Both the position numbers and the translations under genes were made by a program. DNA of 6,958 nt, taken from NCBI GenBank assembly GCA_905235755.1, contig CAJONA010000059.1:1-6958 (forward strand). Reading direction: 5' to 3'. Every line of letters starts with the position of its first letter. Position 1 is the first letter of the stretch. The notes beneath the pieces were generated by a model that did not search any database, was not told the DNA's origin, and saw only the letters and a list, made by a program, of their open reading frames with translations. Positions 1 through 6,543 of the stretch are shown here, one piece after another. Source of the DNA: an uncultured Clostridia bacterium. GTDB lineage: Bacteria; Bacillota; Clostridia; Oscillospirales; CAG-272.

Positions 1-275
1 ATTTTTCTGCCGTAGTGATCGATGAATATCTTGTATTCATCGTTGTCAAGTATGACTACGTCGCTCGGGCGGTGAATTGAATCGAGTTCCCCGAGCTGAT
101 AGTACGGCACATAATCAAATGAAAAGCCGCGCATTTCTATCATCTCATCGGTCGCGCCCTGTGCGCGCCATTCTTTGTCGAGTCCGACTATCGGTCCGAA
201 AAGTTCCGAAAACATCGGGCGCACACCGCCCGCATACGACATAAGATCGACATACTGTTTTGCTGTGTATTTCAT
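1..275 (-). CDS. URO-D-like (uroporphyrinogen decarboxylase / methyltransferase superfamily) protein, N-terminal part only
   Basis: The open frame reads leftward from an ATG at 275 and continues past the window edge, so only the first 91 residues are present. The visible protein has a block around residues 25-45 containing FGPIVGLDKEWRAQGATDE. It ends in DNDEYKIFIDHYGRK, which resembles the segment in URO-D-superfamily proteins that precedes the main TIM barrel (typically a '..DEYVVxRDxYGR' strand pair). That family includes haem-pathway decarboxylases and many corrinoid/methyl-transfer enzymes. The catalytic part lies outside the window, so no substrate can be proposed. The start is fixed by an in-frame TGA just upstream (279-281). 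No clear Shine-Dalgarno sequence is seen in the 20-nt gap after the preceding glycosyltransferase gene, which suggests translation coupled to that gene. The family assignment is from recognition of sequence pattern and is moderate in confidence; the open frame itself is solid. Confidence 0.6.
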   Translation of the reverse strand, partial: MKYTAKQYVDLMSYAGGVRPMFSELFGPIVGLDKEWRAQGATDEMIEMRGFSFDYVPYYQLGELDSIHRPSDVVILDNDEYKIFIDHYGRK

Positions 276-295
276 AATTCAAAGTCAGGTAAATG

Positions 296-1039
296 TTATT
301 TACCAATTCTCCTTTTGTATTTTTTTATGCCTATGATATATTTGGGCAGGCTCATCATTCTGCCTATTCTTTTCGGCTCTTTTAAAAGTCGGTACAGCCA
401 CTCCGTATTTGTTTTTATAAACAGCTTCGGCGCGCGCTTTGACACGCCGGCGTATACGTCGATGCTCCCGCCGAGGCAGCAAACAAGCCGCACGCCGCAC
501 AGCGCCGCTTTGTTTTCGACTGCCCATTTTTCTTGTGCGGGAGATCCGATACATACGAAAAGCGCATCTGCGCCGCTTTCGTTTATTTTTGAAATTACAG
601 CGTCGTTTTCATCGCCGCTTTTGGAAAAATATCCGTCGTTCGTGCCGGCAATTTTCAGATTTGGAAAGCGCGTTCTTAAATTTTCGGCCGCGGCGTCCGC
701 CACGCCGGGCATTCCGCCGAGCAGAAAGAGCGATTTGCCGCGCTCGGCGCACAGCGCCGCCGCGTCAATGCCGAAATCGACTCCGGCGACTTTTTCTTTC
801 AGCGGAGTTCCGAGTATCTTCGACGCCTTGATTATCCCCGCGCCGTCCGGCAAAAGTATATCCGCGCTCGACAAAATTTCAAAAAAAGTCTCGTCTTTGC
901 CGGCATTGTATGCTATTTCGGCGTTCGGCGTGAATACCGTCGTCGTTTTGTCAGACATCAGCGCCGCCGACGCAAGCGAGCGCGCTTCGTCACGGTCGAC
1001 GTTGTCGAATTTCAGCCCGCGAATATCGATCTTTTCCAA
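296..1039 (-). CDS. tagA: WecG/TagA/CpsF-family glycosyltransferase (GT26)
   Basis: A complete 247-residue protein of normal length for the family. These enzymes move an N-acetylmannosamine-type sugar from a UDP donor onto undecaprenyl-diphosphate-GlcNAc at the inner membrane face, during wall teichoic acid or other surface-polymer synthesis. Visible motifs are TPNAEIAYNA (37-46), LLPDGAGIIKAS (62-73), KVAGVDF, SLFLLGGMPGVA, the GSPAQEKW block, and a basic, aromatic C-terminal tail (EWLYRLLKEPKRIGRM) like the membrane-associating appendage of TagA. Thr37 and Asp65 fall at the positions I remember as catalytic in the Thermoanaerobacter TagA structure. The start is TTG at 1039, chosen because GGAGG lies 7 nt upstream; a nearby ATG at 1053 is out of frame. 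No other teichoic acid gene is visible, so TagA is a family label and the exact acceptor is unknown. It is followed 20 nt later by the URO-D-like gene. Confidence 0.88.
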   Translation of the reverse strand: MEKIDIRGLKFDNVDRDEARSLASAALMSDKTTTVFTPNAEIAYNAGKDETFFEILSSADILLPDGAGIIKASKILGTPLKEKVAGVDFGIDAAALCAERGKSLFLLGGMPGVADAAAENLRTRFPNLKIAGTNDGYFSKSGDENDAVISKINESGADALFVCIGSPAQEKWAVENKAALCGVRLVCCLGGSIDVYAGVSKRAPKLFIKTNTEWLYRLLKEPKRIGRMMSLPKYIIGIKKYKRRIGK

Positions 1040-1046
1040 AAAAGCG

Positions 1047-1051
1047 CCTCC
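1047..1051 (-). promoter_or_regulatory. Ribosome binding site fixing the TTG start of the glycosyltransferase
   Basis: GGAGG on the minus strand, 7 nt before the TTG codon at 1039. It decides the start, because the only nearby ATG (1053) is out of frame and overlaps this motif. Confidence 0.75.
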
Positions 1052-1070
1052 ATAAGTTTTTTATATAAAA

Positions 1071-1099
1071 ATTATACCACTTCGGCACGTCTTTATCAA
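1071..1099 (-). promoter_or_regulatory. Sigma-A-type promoter for the minus-strand glycosyltransferase unit
   Basis: Reading the minus strand, TTGATA (1099-1094) and TATAAT (1076-1071) are separated by exactly 17 nt: five of six and six of six consensus bases. The predicted start of transcription is near 1064, giving a leader of roughly 25 nt before the TTG codon, with GGAGG inside it. It is arranged back to back with the plus-strand promoter at 1140-1168. Confidence 0.75.
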
Positions 1100-1139
1100 C
1101 ATTATTTTTATAAATTTATCTTTTTTTGGCTGAAAATTG

Positions 1140-1168
1140 TAGACAACGCGGCATAATCGTGATAAAAT
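1140..1168 (+). promoter_or_regulatory. Sigma-A-type promoter for the hydrolase-gltX-metG-like-aag operon
   Basis: TAGACA (1140-1145) and TAAAAT (1163-1168) are spaced by 17 nt, each one base off consensus. The predicted transcription start is near 1175, only about 22 nt before the hydrolase ATG. This is the only convincing promoter ahead of the four-gene block. I saw no T-box-like leader, and the distance is too short for one. Confidence 0.6.
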
Positions 1169-1196
1169 GTAATTTACAGTTTTATTTTTTATCAGT

Positions 1197-1766
1197 ATGC
1201 AGATGAATATCATAACATTGACACTTCCGTCGCTCGGCACAAACTGCTATATCGTCGGCGACGACAAAGTCGCGGCGGTGATCGATCCCGCGTCTGACGC
1301 CGAAAAAATCAAAACGACGGCGGACGAGAACGGACCGGAAATTAAAGCTATACTTCTTACCCACGGACATTTTGATCACATAGGAGCGCTCGACGACCTT
1401 GTATCGCTTACCGGCGCTCGCGTTTATATTCACGCGCTCGACGCGCCGATGCTTTCCGACGGATATTTGAATGCGTCGCGCATCTTTTACGGCAAAGATA
1501 CGGTGCAAAACTGCGCCGTCAAGGCAGTCGCCGACTGCGATATCATCAAGATCGGCGATCTCGATTTTAAAGTCATTCACACTCCGGGGCACACCGCGGG
1601 CTCGGTATGCTATTTGTGCGGCGACGCTATGTTTACAGGCGACACCGTATTTGAAAGCGGATTTGGGCGAACGGATCTTCCGACAGGCAACGGCGCGGAT
1701 CTCATGCGCTCGATAAAAAAACTGAAAGACAATTTTGAGGTAAATCACATTTACCCCGGGCATTGA
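1197..1766 (+). CDS. Metallo-beta-lactamase-fold hydrolase (glyoxalase II / YcbL-like), short C-terminus
   Basis: A 189-residue soluble protein of the metallo-beta-lactamase superfamily, closest in pattern to small glyoxalase II-like thioester hydrolases. Metal ligands are all visible: THGHFDH gives His56, His58, Asp60 and His61; HTPGHTAGS gives His132; FTGDTVFESGFGRTD gives Asp149; IYPGH gives His189. The opening (LTLPSLGTNCYIVGDD) and the VIDPASD strand are typical. His189 is the last residue: the stop follows at once, whereas relatives usually continue for about 15 residues (PGHG..T...E...NP). The substrate cannot be told from sequence. ATG at 1197 is taken as start, but ATG at 1203 is equally possible and no strong Shine-Dalgarno sequence precedes either. 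First gene of the operon; gltX starts 29 nt after its stop. Confidence 0.88.
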   Translation: MQMNIITLTLPSLGTNCYIVGDDKVAAVIDPASDAEKIKTTADENGPEIKAILLTHGHFDHIGALDDLVSLTGARVYIHALDAPMLSDGYLNASRIFYGKDTVQNCAVKAVADCDIIKIGDLDFKVIHTPGHTAGSVCYLCGDAMFTGDTVFESGFGRTDLPTGNGADLMRSIKKLKDNFEVNHIYPGH

Positions 1767-1795
1767 AATCAACCGAAAGGAATACTATAAGCAAA

Positions 1796-3472
1796 ATGAA
1801 CACTGTCGATTACGAAAAACTTGCAGAACTGCTTTTTCCGAATGTCACAAAAACTACGGACGATATGGAAAAGCTCTACCCGCCGCGCGATCTTCCCGAG
1901 GGCGCGATAGTTTCGCGTCTCGCGCCGAGCCCGACGGGGTTCGTTCATCTCGGAAATCTCATGCAGGGGCTTACATCGGAGCGCCTCGCTCATCAGAGCG
2001 GCGGCGTGCTGTATCTCAGAGTCGAGGACACAGACGCAAAGCGCGAAGTCGCGGGCGCGTCGGAGACGCTGATAGAAATGCTTTCTCACTACGGAATAAT
2101 ATTTGACGAAGGCGCTTCTCTCGATGAGAACGGAAAAATATGCGATAAAGGCGCGTACGGTCCGTACAAGCAGAGCCAAAGAGCCGAAATTTACCACGTT
2201 TACGCAAAAAAACTCGTCCGCGAGGGAAAGGCGTACCCGTGTTTCTGCTCAGAGGAGGAGCTTGAACGGTTCCACGCGGAACAAGAGGCCGAAAAGGCGA
2301 ATTTCGGATACTACGGCAAATGGGCGAAATGGCGCGACAGACCGATCGAGGATATCGAAAATGCCATCGCCGAGGGCAAAAAATGGGTGCTTCGCTTCCG
2401 TTCGACGGGGAGCATCGAGCATAAATTCAAATATAACGACCTTATAAAAGGCGAAGTCGACATAACCGAAAACGACATCGACCACGTGCTTCTCAAAAGC
2501 GACGGCATACCGACATATCACTTTGCGCACGCAGTCGACGACCATCTCATGCGCACGACGCACGTCGTCAGAGGCGACGAATGGCTTGCAAGCCTTCCGT
2601 TTCACATTCAGCTTTTCCAGGCGCTCGGCCATAAGCTTCCGAAATACGTACACATCGGCACGCTTATGAAAATGGACGGCACGTCGAAGCGCAAACTCTC
2701 AAAGCGCAAGGATCCGGAGCTCGCGCTGTCGTATTACAAGTCGGCAGGATATCCGACACAGAGCGTCGTGGAATATATACTGACTATACTCAACTCCAAC
2801 TTTGAGGACTGGCGGCGCGCCAATCCGACGGCACCGATCGACGATTTCAAGTTCTCGGCAAAGAAAATGAACGCCGCAGGCTCGCTTTTTGACATCGCAA
2901 AGCTATGCGACGTATCGAAAAACATCATCTCTCGTATGAGCGCCGACGAGGTCTACGATCTTGTCAGCGAGTGGGCAGGGGAGTTCGACGCCGAATTTTT
3001 CGCGGAATTCACAAAATCCCCCGACTATACGAAAGCGGCTCTGTCGATAGGACGCGGCGGCAGCAAGCCGCGCAAGGATTTCGCCGTTTGGAGCGAGGTC
3101 AAGGGATACATGGGATTTTTCTACGACAAATATTACGACGCCGTCGGCGCGTATCCCGAGAATTTTTCCGCGGAAACGATATCTGCCGCACTTAAAAAGT
3201 ATCTTGCGTTGTACGATAAGGCAGACGAACAGAACGTGTGGTTCGACAAGATAAAAGACGTTGCGGAGTCGCTGGGGTTTGCCCGCGAAACGAAAGAATA
3301 TAAGGCGGATCCCGACGCTTATCCGGGACACGTCGGCGACATAAGCGCGTTTATACGCGTCGCCGTGACGGGCAAGCAGAATTCTCCCGACCTTTACCTC
3401 GTTATGCAGATACTCGGCGAGGACAAGGTGCGAGAGCGCATTTCAAATCAAATCAAAAGATTAAGAGGTTGA
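1796..3472 (+). CDS. gltX: Glutamyl-tRNA synthetase (GluRS, class I)
   Basis: A 558-residue cytoplasmic enzyme that charges tRNA-Glu with glutamate. The Rossmann catalytic domain opens with SRLAPSPTGFVHLGNL, where HLGN (51-54) is the HIGH motif. LRVEDTDAKRE is the GluRS signature, GPYKQSQRAEIY follows, and the KMSKS loop is KLSKR at about 300-304. The first half of the zinc knuckle is present (Cys149 and Cys151 in YPCFCSEEEL), but the second pair is replaced in GYYGKWAKW, so zinc binding is doubtful. The C-terminal half is the helical anticodon-binding domain. It is longer than the E. coli enzyme (about 470 residues), with an N-terminal extension of about 35 residues before the catalytic core, which I associate with clostridial GluRS. 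The ATG at 1796 is preferred over an in-frame TTG at 1763 that overlaps the upstream gene; AAAGG at 1776-1780 is a rather distant ribosome binding site. Whether it also misacylates tRNA-Gln (the non-discriminating type) cannot be read from sequence alone. Confidence 0.95.
   Translation: MNTVDYEKLAELLFPNVTKTTDDMEKLYPPRDLPEGAIVSRLAPSPTGFVHLGNLMQGLTSERLAHQSGGVLYLRVEDTDAKREVAGASETLIEMLSHYGIIFDEGASLDENGKICDKGAYGPYKQSQRAEIYHVYAKKLVREGKAYPCFCSEEELERFHAEQEAEKANFGYYGKWAKWRDRPIEDIENAIAEGKKWVLRFRSTGSIEHKFKYNDLIKGEVDITENDIDHVLLKSDGIPTYHFAHAVDDHLMRTTHVVRGDEWLASLPFHIQLFQALGHKLPKYVHIGTLMKMDGTSKRKLSKRKDPELALSYYKSAGYPTQSVVEYILTILNSNFEDWRRANPTAPIDDFKFSAKKMNAAGSLFDIAKLCDVSKNIISRMSADEVYDLVSEWAGEFDAEFFAEFTKSPDYTKAALSIGRGGSKPRKDFAVWSEVKGYMGFFYDKYYDAVGAYPENFSAETISAALKKYLALYDKADEQNVWFDKIKDVAESLGFARETKEYKADPDAYPGHVGDISAFIRVAVTGKQNSPDLYLVMQILGEDKVRERISNQIKRLRG
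3463..3468 (+). promoter_or_regulatory. Ribosome binding site of the MetRS-like gene, inside the end of gltX
   Basis: AAGAGG lies 9 nt before ATG 3478 and overlaps the last codons of gltX. It supports ATG 3478 as the start rather than the in-frame TTG at 3469, which would be too close to this motif. Confidence 0.65.
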
Positions 3473-3477
3473 TATAT

Positions 3478-5433
3478 ATGGACAGACCTATTTTCCCAAA
3501 AAGAGCACTTATAACGGCGGGAATGCCTTACGGAAGCAAGGAGCTTCATTTCGGGCACGTCGGCGGAGTTTTCGTGCACGCCGACTGCTTCGCGCGTTTT
3601 CTGCGCGACCGTATCGGCGCTGAAAACGTCATTTTCGTGTCGGGCACGGACTGCTACGGCTCGCCTATCGTCGAAAAATACAACTCGCTCGTGAATGAGG
3701 GCAAATTCGATGGAAGCATACTCGATTTTGTCAAATCCAATCACGACAAACAGGCGCGTACGCTCGACCGTTATCTCATCAGCCCGTCGCTTTTCGCGGC
3801 GTCGGCGCTCGGCGAAAGCGGAAAGACGCACACCGCGTACAGCGAGGAGTTTTTCTTCGCGCTTGCGAGATCGGGTGCGCTGAAAAAACTCTCGACAAAG
3901 CAATTTTACGATGAAAAGTATCAGACTTTTTTAAACGGACGTCAAGTTACCGGCAGATGTCCTATAGACGGATGCAAATCCGAGGTGGGTTACGCCGACG
4001 AATGCGCCCTCGGACACCAGTATTTTCCGGAGGAGCTTATCGCACCGGTGAGCGCTCTTTCGGGCGAACGCCCCGTGCTCAAAAATGTCGAAAACTGGTA
4101 TTTCGACCTCGAAAAATACATGGATTTCCTCATAAAAATGATGGACGACAAAGACGCAAACGAAAATCTGCGCAAGACGACGTCCGTCGCGTGCCGCGAA
4201 TTCCTCAAAGCTCCGATAATCTATACAAAGAACGAATTTGCAGACACAGTCAAGGAAAAACTTGCTTCTTTTGATTGCACATACGAAGTCGAGGAAGCGC
4301 GCGGAATGCTCCGCATCGTTTTCGACAAGCTTTCCGACAGGGAAGCGGCGTGCAACATTCTTTCGGAAAACGGCTTGCGTTATCGCACCGGAAAAACGCT
4401 CGTGCCGTTCCGCCTTTCGGGCAATATCGAATGGGGCGTTCCCGTTCCGAGCTATGAAGGTGTCGAAGGGCTGACGTTCTGGGTTTGGCCCGAATCGCTT
4501 TGGGCGCCGATATCGTTCACCGAGACGTATCTCGAAAGCATCGGCCATGACAAAAACGAATGGAAAAAATACTGGTGCGACGACGACGCCATCGTGTATC
4601 AATTCATCGGCGAAGATAACATATATTTTTATCATCTCGCTGAAATGGCAATGTTCGAGGCGATAAACGAGTGCGATTTTTATGATGTAAAATTCAAAAT
4701 GCCGCGCATCATCGCAAACAAGCACCTGCTTTTCTTCAACTCGAAAGCGAGCAGCAGCGGAAAGATCAAGCCGCCGATGGCAGAGGAGCTCCTCGATCAC
4801 TATTCGGCTGAGCAGCTCCGCGCTCATTTTCTCGGGCTGGGACTCGGGCAACAGAACGTTCCGTTCCAGCCGAAGCCGTATAATCCCAACGCAAACGACA
4901 CGGCTCCCGATCCCGCGCAGAAGGAATGGAGCATGTTCACAAATCTGCTCAACCGCGCGACGAGAACGCTGTTCTATTCGTTCCAAAAATTCAACGACGG
5001 AGATCAGACAGTCCCGCGCGGTAAGGTGAGCGACAGCGTGAAAGAAGCCGCCGACGAGGCGATCGTAAAAGTCGAAAATCATATGGCGACGCAGAGTTTT
5101 TATCTTGTGATGAACACGCTTGAAGAATACTTCCGTCTCATCAACAAGGAGATCTCGGCACTGTTCAAGCCGTTTGGCGACGCGTTTGACAAAGCCGCGT
5201 TCGATCAGGCGGTCATCGACGCGACGCACATGGTCAAGACGGCGACCGTTCTCGCGCATCCGATAGCGCCGCAGTCGACGGAAAAGGTGATGAAGTTTAT
5301 GAATTTGCCCGAAAGCGTCTTCTCGTGGGACAATATCTTCGACAACATCGACAAGATAACGGAAAACGGGCATAAATTCAATGTTCTCGAGCCGAAATCG
5401 GACTTCTACACAAAGCCCGAATGGCAGTATTGA
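3478..5433 (+). CDS. metG: Divergent methionyl-tRNA synthetase-like protein (class I) with degenerate KMSKS loop
   Basis: A 651-residue class I synthetase-fold protein whose whole length aligns by eye to MetRS. Visible parts: ALITAGMPYGSKELHFGH, with HFGH (24-27) as the HIGH motif; the strand SGTDCYGSPI (55-64), where MetRS usually has D-x-H-G; a connective zinc knuckle with Cys161, Cys166, Cys176 and His180 in place of paired CxxC; GNIEWGVPVP (315-324); FIGEDNIYFYH (377-386); and an anticodon-binding helical domain (about 480-610). The catalytic loop reads NSKASSSGK (421-429), so the second lysine of KMSKS is gone. Residues about 245-312 form an extra block not expected in canonical MetRS. 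No C-terminal EMAP/Trbp111 tRNA-binding domain is present. I recall similar sequences from Lachnospiraceae-type genomes annotated only as class I tRNA ligase family. It may be a real MetRS of an unusual clade or a paralogue with another role; the symbol is by homology only. It starts 5 nt after gltX. Confidence 0.85.
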   Translation: MDRPIFPKRALITAGMPYGSKELHFGHVGGVFVHADCFARFLRDRIGAENVIFVSGTDCYGSPIVEKYNSLVNEGKFDGSILDFVKSNHDKQARTLDRYLISPSLFAASALGESGKTHTAYSEEFFFALARSGALKKLSTKQFYDEKYQTFLNGRQVTGRCPIDGCKSEVGYADECALGHQYFPEELIAPVSALSGERPVLKNVENWYFDLEKYMDFLIKMMDDKDANENLRKTTSVACREFLKAPIIYTKNEFADTVKEKLASFDCTYEVEEARGMLRIVFDKLSDREAACNILSENGLRYRTGKTLVPFRLSGNIEWGVPVPSYEGVEGLTFWVWPESLWAPISFTETYLESIGHDKNEWKKYWCDDDAIVYQFIGEDNIYFYHLAEMAMFEAINECDFYDVKFKMPRIIANKHLLFFNSKASSSGKIKPPMAEELLDHYSAEQLRAHFLGLGLGQQNVPFQPKPYNPNANDTAPDPAQKEWSMFTNLLNRATRTLFYSFQKFNDGDQTVPRGKVSDSVKEAADEAIVKVENHMATQSFYLVMNTLEEYFRLINKEISALFKPFGDAFDKAAFDQAVIDATHMVKTATVLAHPIAPQSTEKVMKFMNLPESVFSWDNIFDNIDKITENGHKFNVLEPKSDFYTKPEWQY

Positions 5434-5930
5434 TGATAGACTTTACATTGCCCGCATACGAGCTTGCCCCGCGCCTGCTCGGGTGTTATCTGTGCGTTAG
5501 AGACGGCGACACTGTTCGCCGTCTTAAAATAAATGAGACTGAGGCATATTTCGGAGAAAGCGACACTGCTTGCCATGCTCACAAAGGAAAAACAGAGCGA
5601 ACGAAGCCGATGTACGAGCGCGGCGTCATAGCTTATATCTACCTCTGCTACGGAATGTATGATATGTTAAACGTCGTTTCGGGGCCGGAAGGACACGCCG
5701 AGGCGGTGCTGATTCGCGGCGCGGGAGAATATAACGGTCCCGGAAAGCTGACAAAAGCGCTCGGCATCACGCGCGAGTTCAATAGGTGCGACCTTACAAA
5801 ATCAAACGAAAGCGATGTTTGGATCGAGGACAGGGAAGCGCCGCCCGAGTACGAAGCGTCCACGCGTATCGGCATAGCATATGCGGAAAAAGAGGATAGG
5901 GAAAAGCTGTGGAGGTATAAGATAAAATAG
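5433..5930 (+). CDS. aag: 3-methyladenine DNA glycosylase (AAG/MPG family)
   Basis: A 165-residue base-excision-repair enzyme that removes alkylated purines (3-methyladenine, 7-methylguanine, hypoxanthine). Motifs match the AAG family: ETEAYFG with Glu37 as the general base and Tyr39; SDTACHAHKGKT with His48; MYERGVIAYIYLCYGMYDMLN, containing the intercalating tyrosine (Tyr73) and Asn80; AVLIRGA; NGPGKLTKALGI; and the C-terminal STRIGIAYAEKED..LWR. It is somewhat short for bacterial AAG (about 190-200), ending soon after the LWR strand with YKIK, where relatives end in a longer WRF... tail. The preferred start is ATG 5433, which shares one base with the MetRS-like TGA and suggests translational coupling; ATG 5421 would add four residues. 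The last 73 nt before the divergence point recur downstream at 6541-6613, so the end of this gene has been involved in a duplication or exchange. Last gene of the operon; no terminator is visible after it. Confidence 0.93.
   Translation: MIDFTLPAYELAPRLLGCYLCVRDGDTVRRLKINETEAYFGESDTACHAHKGKTERTKPMYERGVIAYIYLCYGMYDMLNVVSGPEGHAEAVLIRGAGEYNGPGKLTKALGITREFNRCDLTKSNESDVWIEDREAPPEYEASTRIGIAYAEKEDREKLWRYKIK
5844..5916 (+). repeat. Direct repeat copy 1: 3' end of the glycosylase gene
   Basis: This 73-nt stretch matches 6541-6613 without gaps at a constant offset of 697 nt, 65 of 73 positions identical by my count. It encodes the PEYEASTRIGIAYAEKEDRE region of the intact glycosylase. After 5916 the two copies diverge. 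Confidence 0.9.
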
Positions 5931-6003
5931 TACGTAAATATCTCATGAATTGAATAAAGGTGAAAATAAAATATCGAGAAGCGCAGAAAAATGTAAATTG
6001 CAA

Positions 6004-6032
6004 TTGACAAACACTTGATTGAATGATATAAT
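6004..6032 (+). promoter_or_regulatory. Consensus-perfect sigma-A promoter of the lipoprotein gene
   Basis: TTGACA (6004-6009), 17 nt, TATAAT (6027-6032): both hexamers and the spacer match the ideal. Predicted transcription start is near 6039, leaving a leader of about 46 nt. A 10-nt palindrome, AATTGCAATT, overlaps the -35 box on its upstream side (its last TT begins the box) and could be an operator or chance in AT-rich DNA. Confidence 0.82.
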
Positions 6033-6084
6033 AATCTTAAACAAGAAAAAATAATTGCATTTAAGCAAAAAGATGGGAAAAGCT

Positions 6085-6501
6085 ATGAAAAAAGTAGTTT
6101 TGTTGTTATTGATGTTATCATTGTTGCTTGTCAGTGCCAGCTCCTGCGTAATTTATAATGAAAAATTTCAAGAGATATGGTATATGGACAACAAAAACTG
6201 GAGAGCCGATGAAATAAATCTTAGATTCAGCTGGGAAAAAGGTAGCGGATGGGTGAACGGGACTTTTAATTATAACGGCAAAGAATACCCTGTAGCTGTA
6301 TGCGGCGATATTGATTGCAATTCAGTACAAGTGTTTGTGTATTATGATGAACTTAACTTCAAAGAATCGTTTGATGCCATATATTTCATTTCAGATAAGG
6401 TTTTGGACGAAAATACATTTACGTTAAAAGTTGAAGGTACTTATAGAAAAGTATTTGATCTTCCGAAAAAAATTACATTCCACAGAATAATAGAAGATTA
6501 A
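6085..6501 (+). CDS. Small putative lipoprotein, function unknown
   Basis: A 138-residue protein with a clear lipoprotein signal peptide: basic MKK, a leucine/valine-rich hydrophobic core (about 4-17), and the lipobox ASSC with the lipidated cysteine at residue 21. The mature part of about 118 residues is expected on the outer face of the cytoplasmic membrane. It has two further cysteines (73 and 78, in VCGDIDC), many aromatic residues and a pattern of alternating polar/hydrophobic strands that suggests a small beta-sandwich or beta-barrel. It vaguely recalls short clostridial lipoproteins that end in a strand like ITFHRI, but I do not recognise a named family. The ATG at 6085 is preferred because it places MKK at the N-terminus; ATG 6073 and TTG 6055 are in frame upstream. 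No strong Shine-Dalgarno sequence is seen (GGGA about 7 nt before). Codons are AT-rich, unlike the operon to the left, and the gene is bracketed by copies of the glycosylase 3' end, so it may be acquired. Confidence 0.75.
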   Translation: MKKVVLLLLMLSLLLVSASSCVIYNEKFQEIWYMDNKNWRADEINLRFSWEKGSGWVNGTFNYNGKEYPVAVCGDIDCNSVQVFVYYDELNFKESFDAIYFISDKVLDENTFTLKVEGTYRKVFDLPKKITFHRIIED

Positions 6502-6528
6502 ACGGTAGGAAAGTCGCAAACAGCCGCC

Positions 6529-6543
6529 GGGTATGTGATACCC
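6529..6543. repeat. Short perfect inverted repeat at the edge of the glycosylase remnant
   Basis: GGGTAT-GTG-ATACCC is a 6-bp perfect stem with a 3-nt loop, between the lipoprotein stop and the repeated glycosylase segment. It has no T-run after it, so it is not a typical terminator. Its last three bases are also the first bases of the duplicated segment. Confidence 0.6.

Noticed and set aside
315..1055. Open frame of 246 codons on the plus strand
   Set aside because: Antisense to the glycosyltransferase, which has clear family motifs, a promoter and a ribosome binding site; the plus-strand frame has none.
1040..1196. Possible T-box or other riboswitch leader ahead of the synthetase operon
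   Set aside because: The predicted leader is only about 22 nt and gltX is not the first gene; there is no room for a T-box.
1763..1795. TTG at 1763 as the start of gltX
   Set aside because: It overlaps the hydrolase stop and would add 11 residues not typical of GluRS; ATG 1796 fits the family N-terminus better.
1764..1795. TGA of the hydrolase gene read through (selenocysteine or recoding) to give a longer tail
   Set aside because: The next in-frame codons give only NQPKGIL and a stop, nothing like the family C-terminus, and no selenocysteine hairpin is apparent.
3931..5373. Long open frame (480 codons) on the minus strand
   Set aside because: It lies wholly antisense to the MetRS-like gene, is rich in arginine and has no recognisable domain; it is a shadow of GC-biased coding on the other strand.
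6529..6543. Hairpin GGGTAT-GTG-ATACCC as terminator of the lipoprotein gene
   Set aside because: The stem is short and there is no following T-run.
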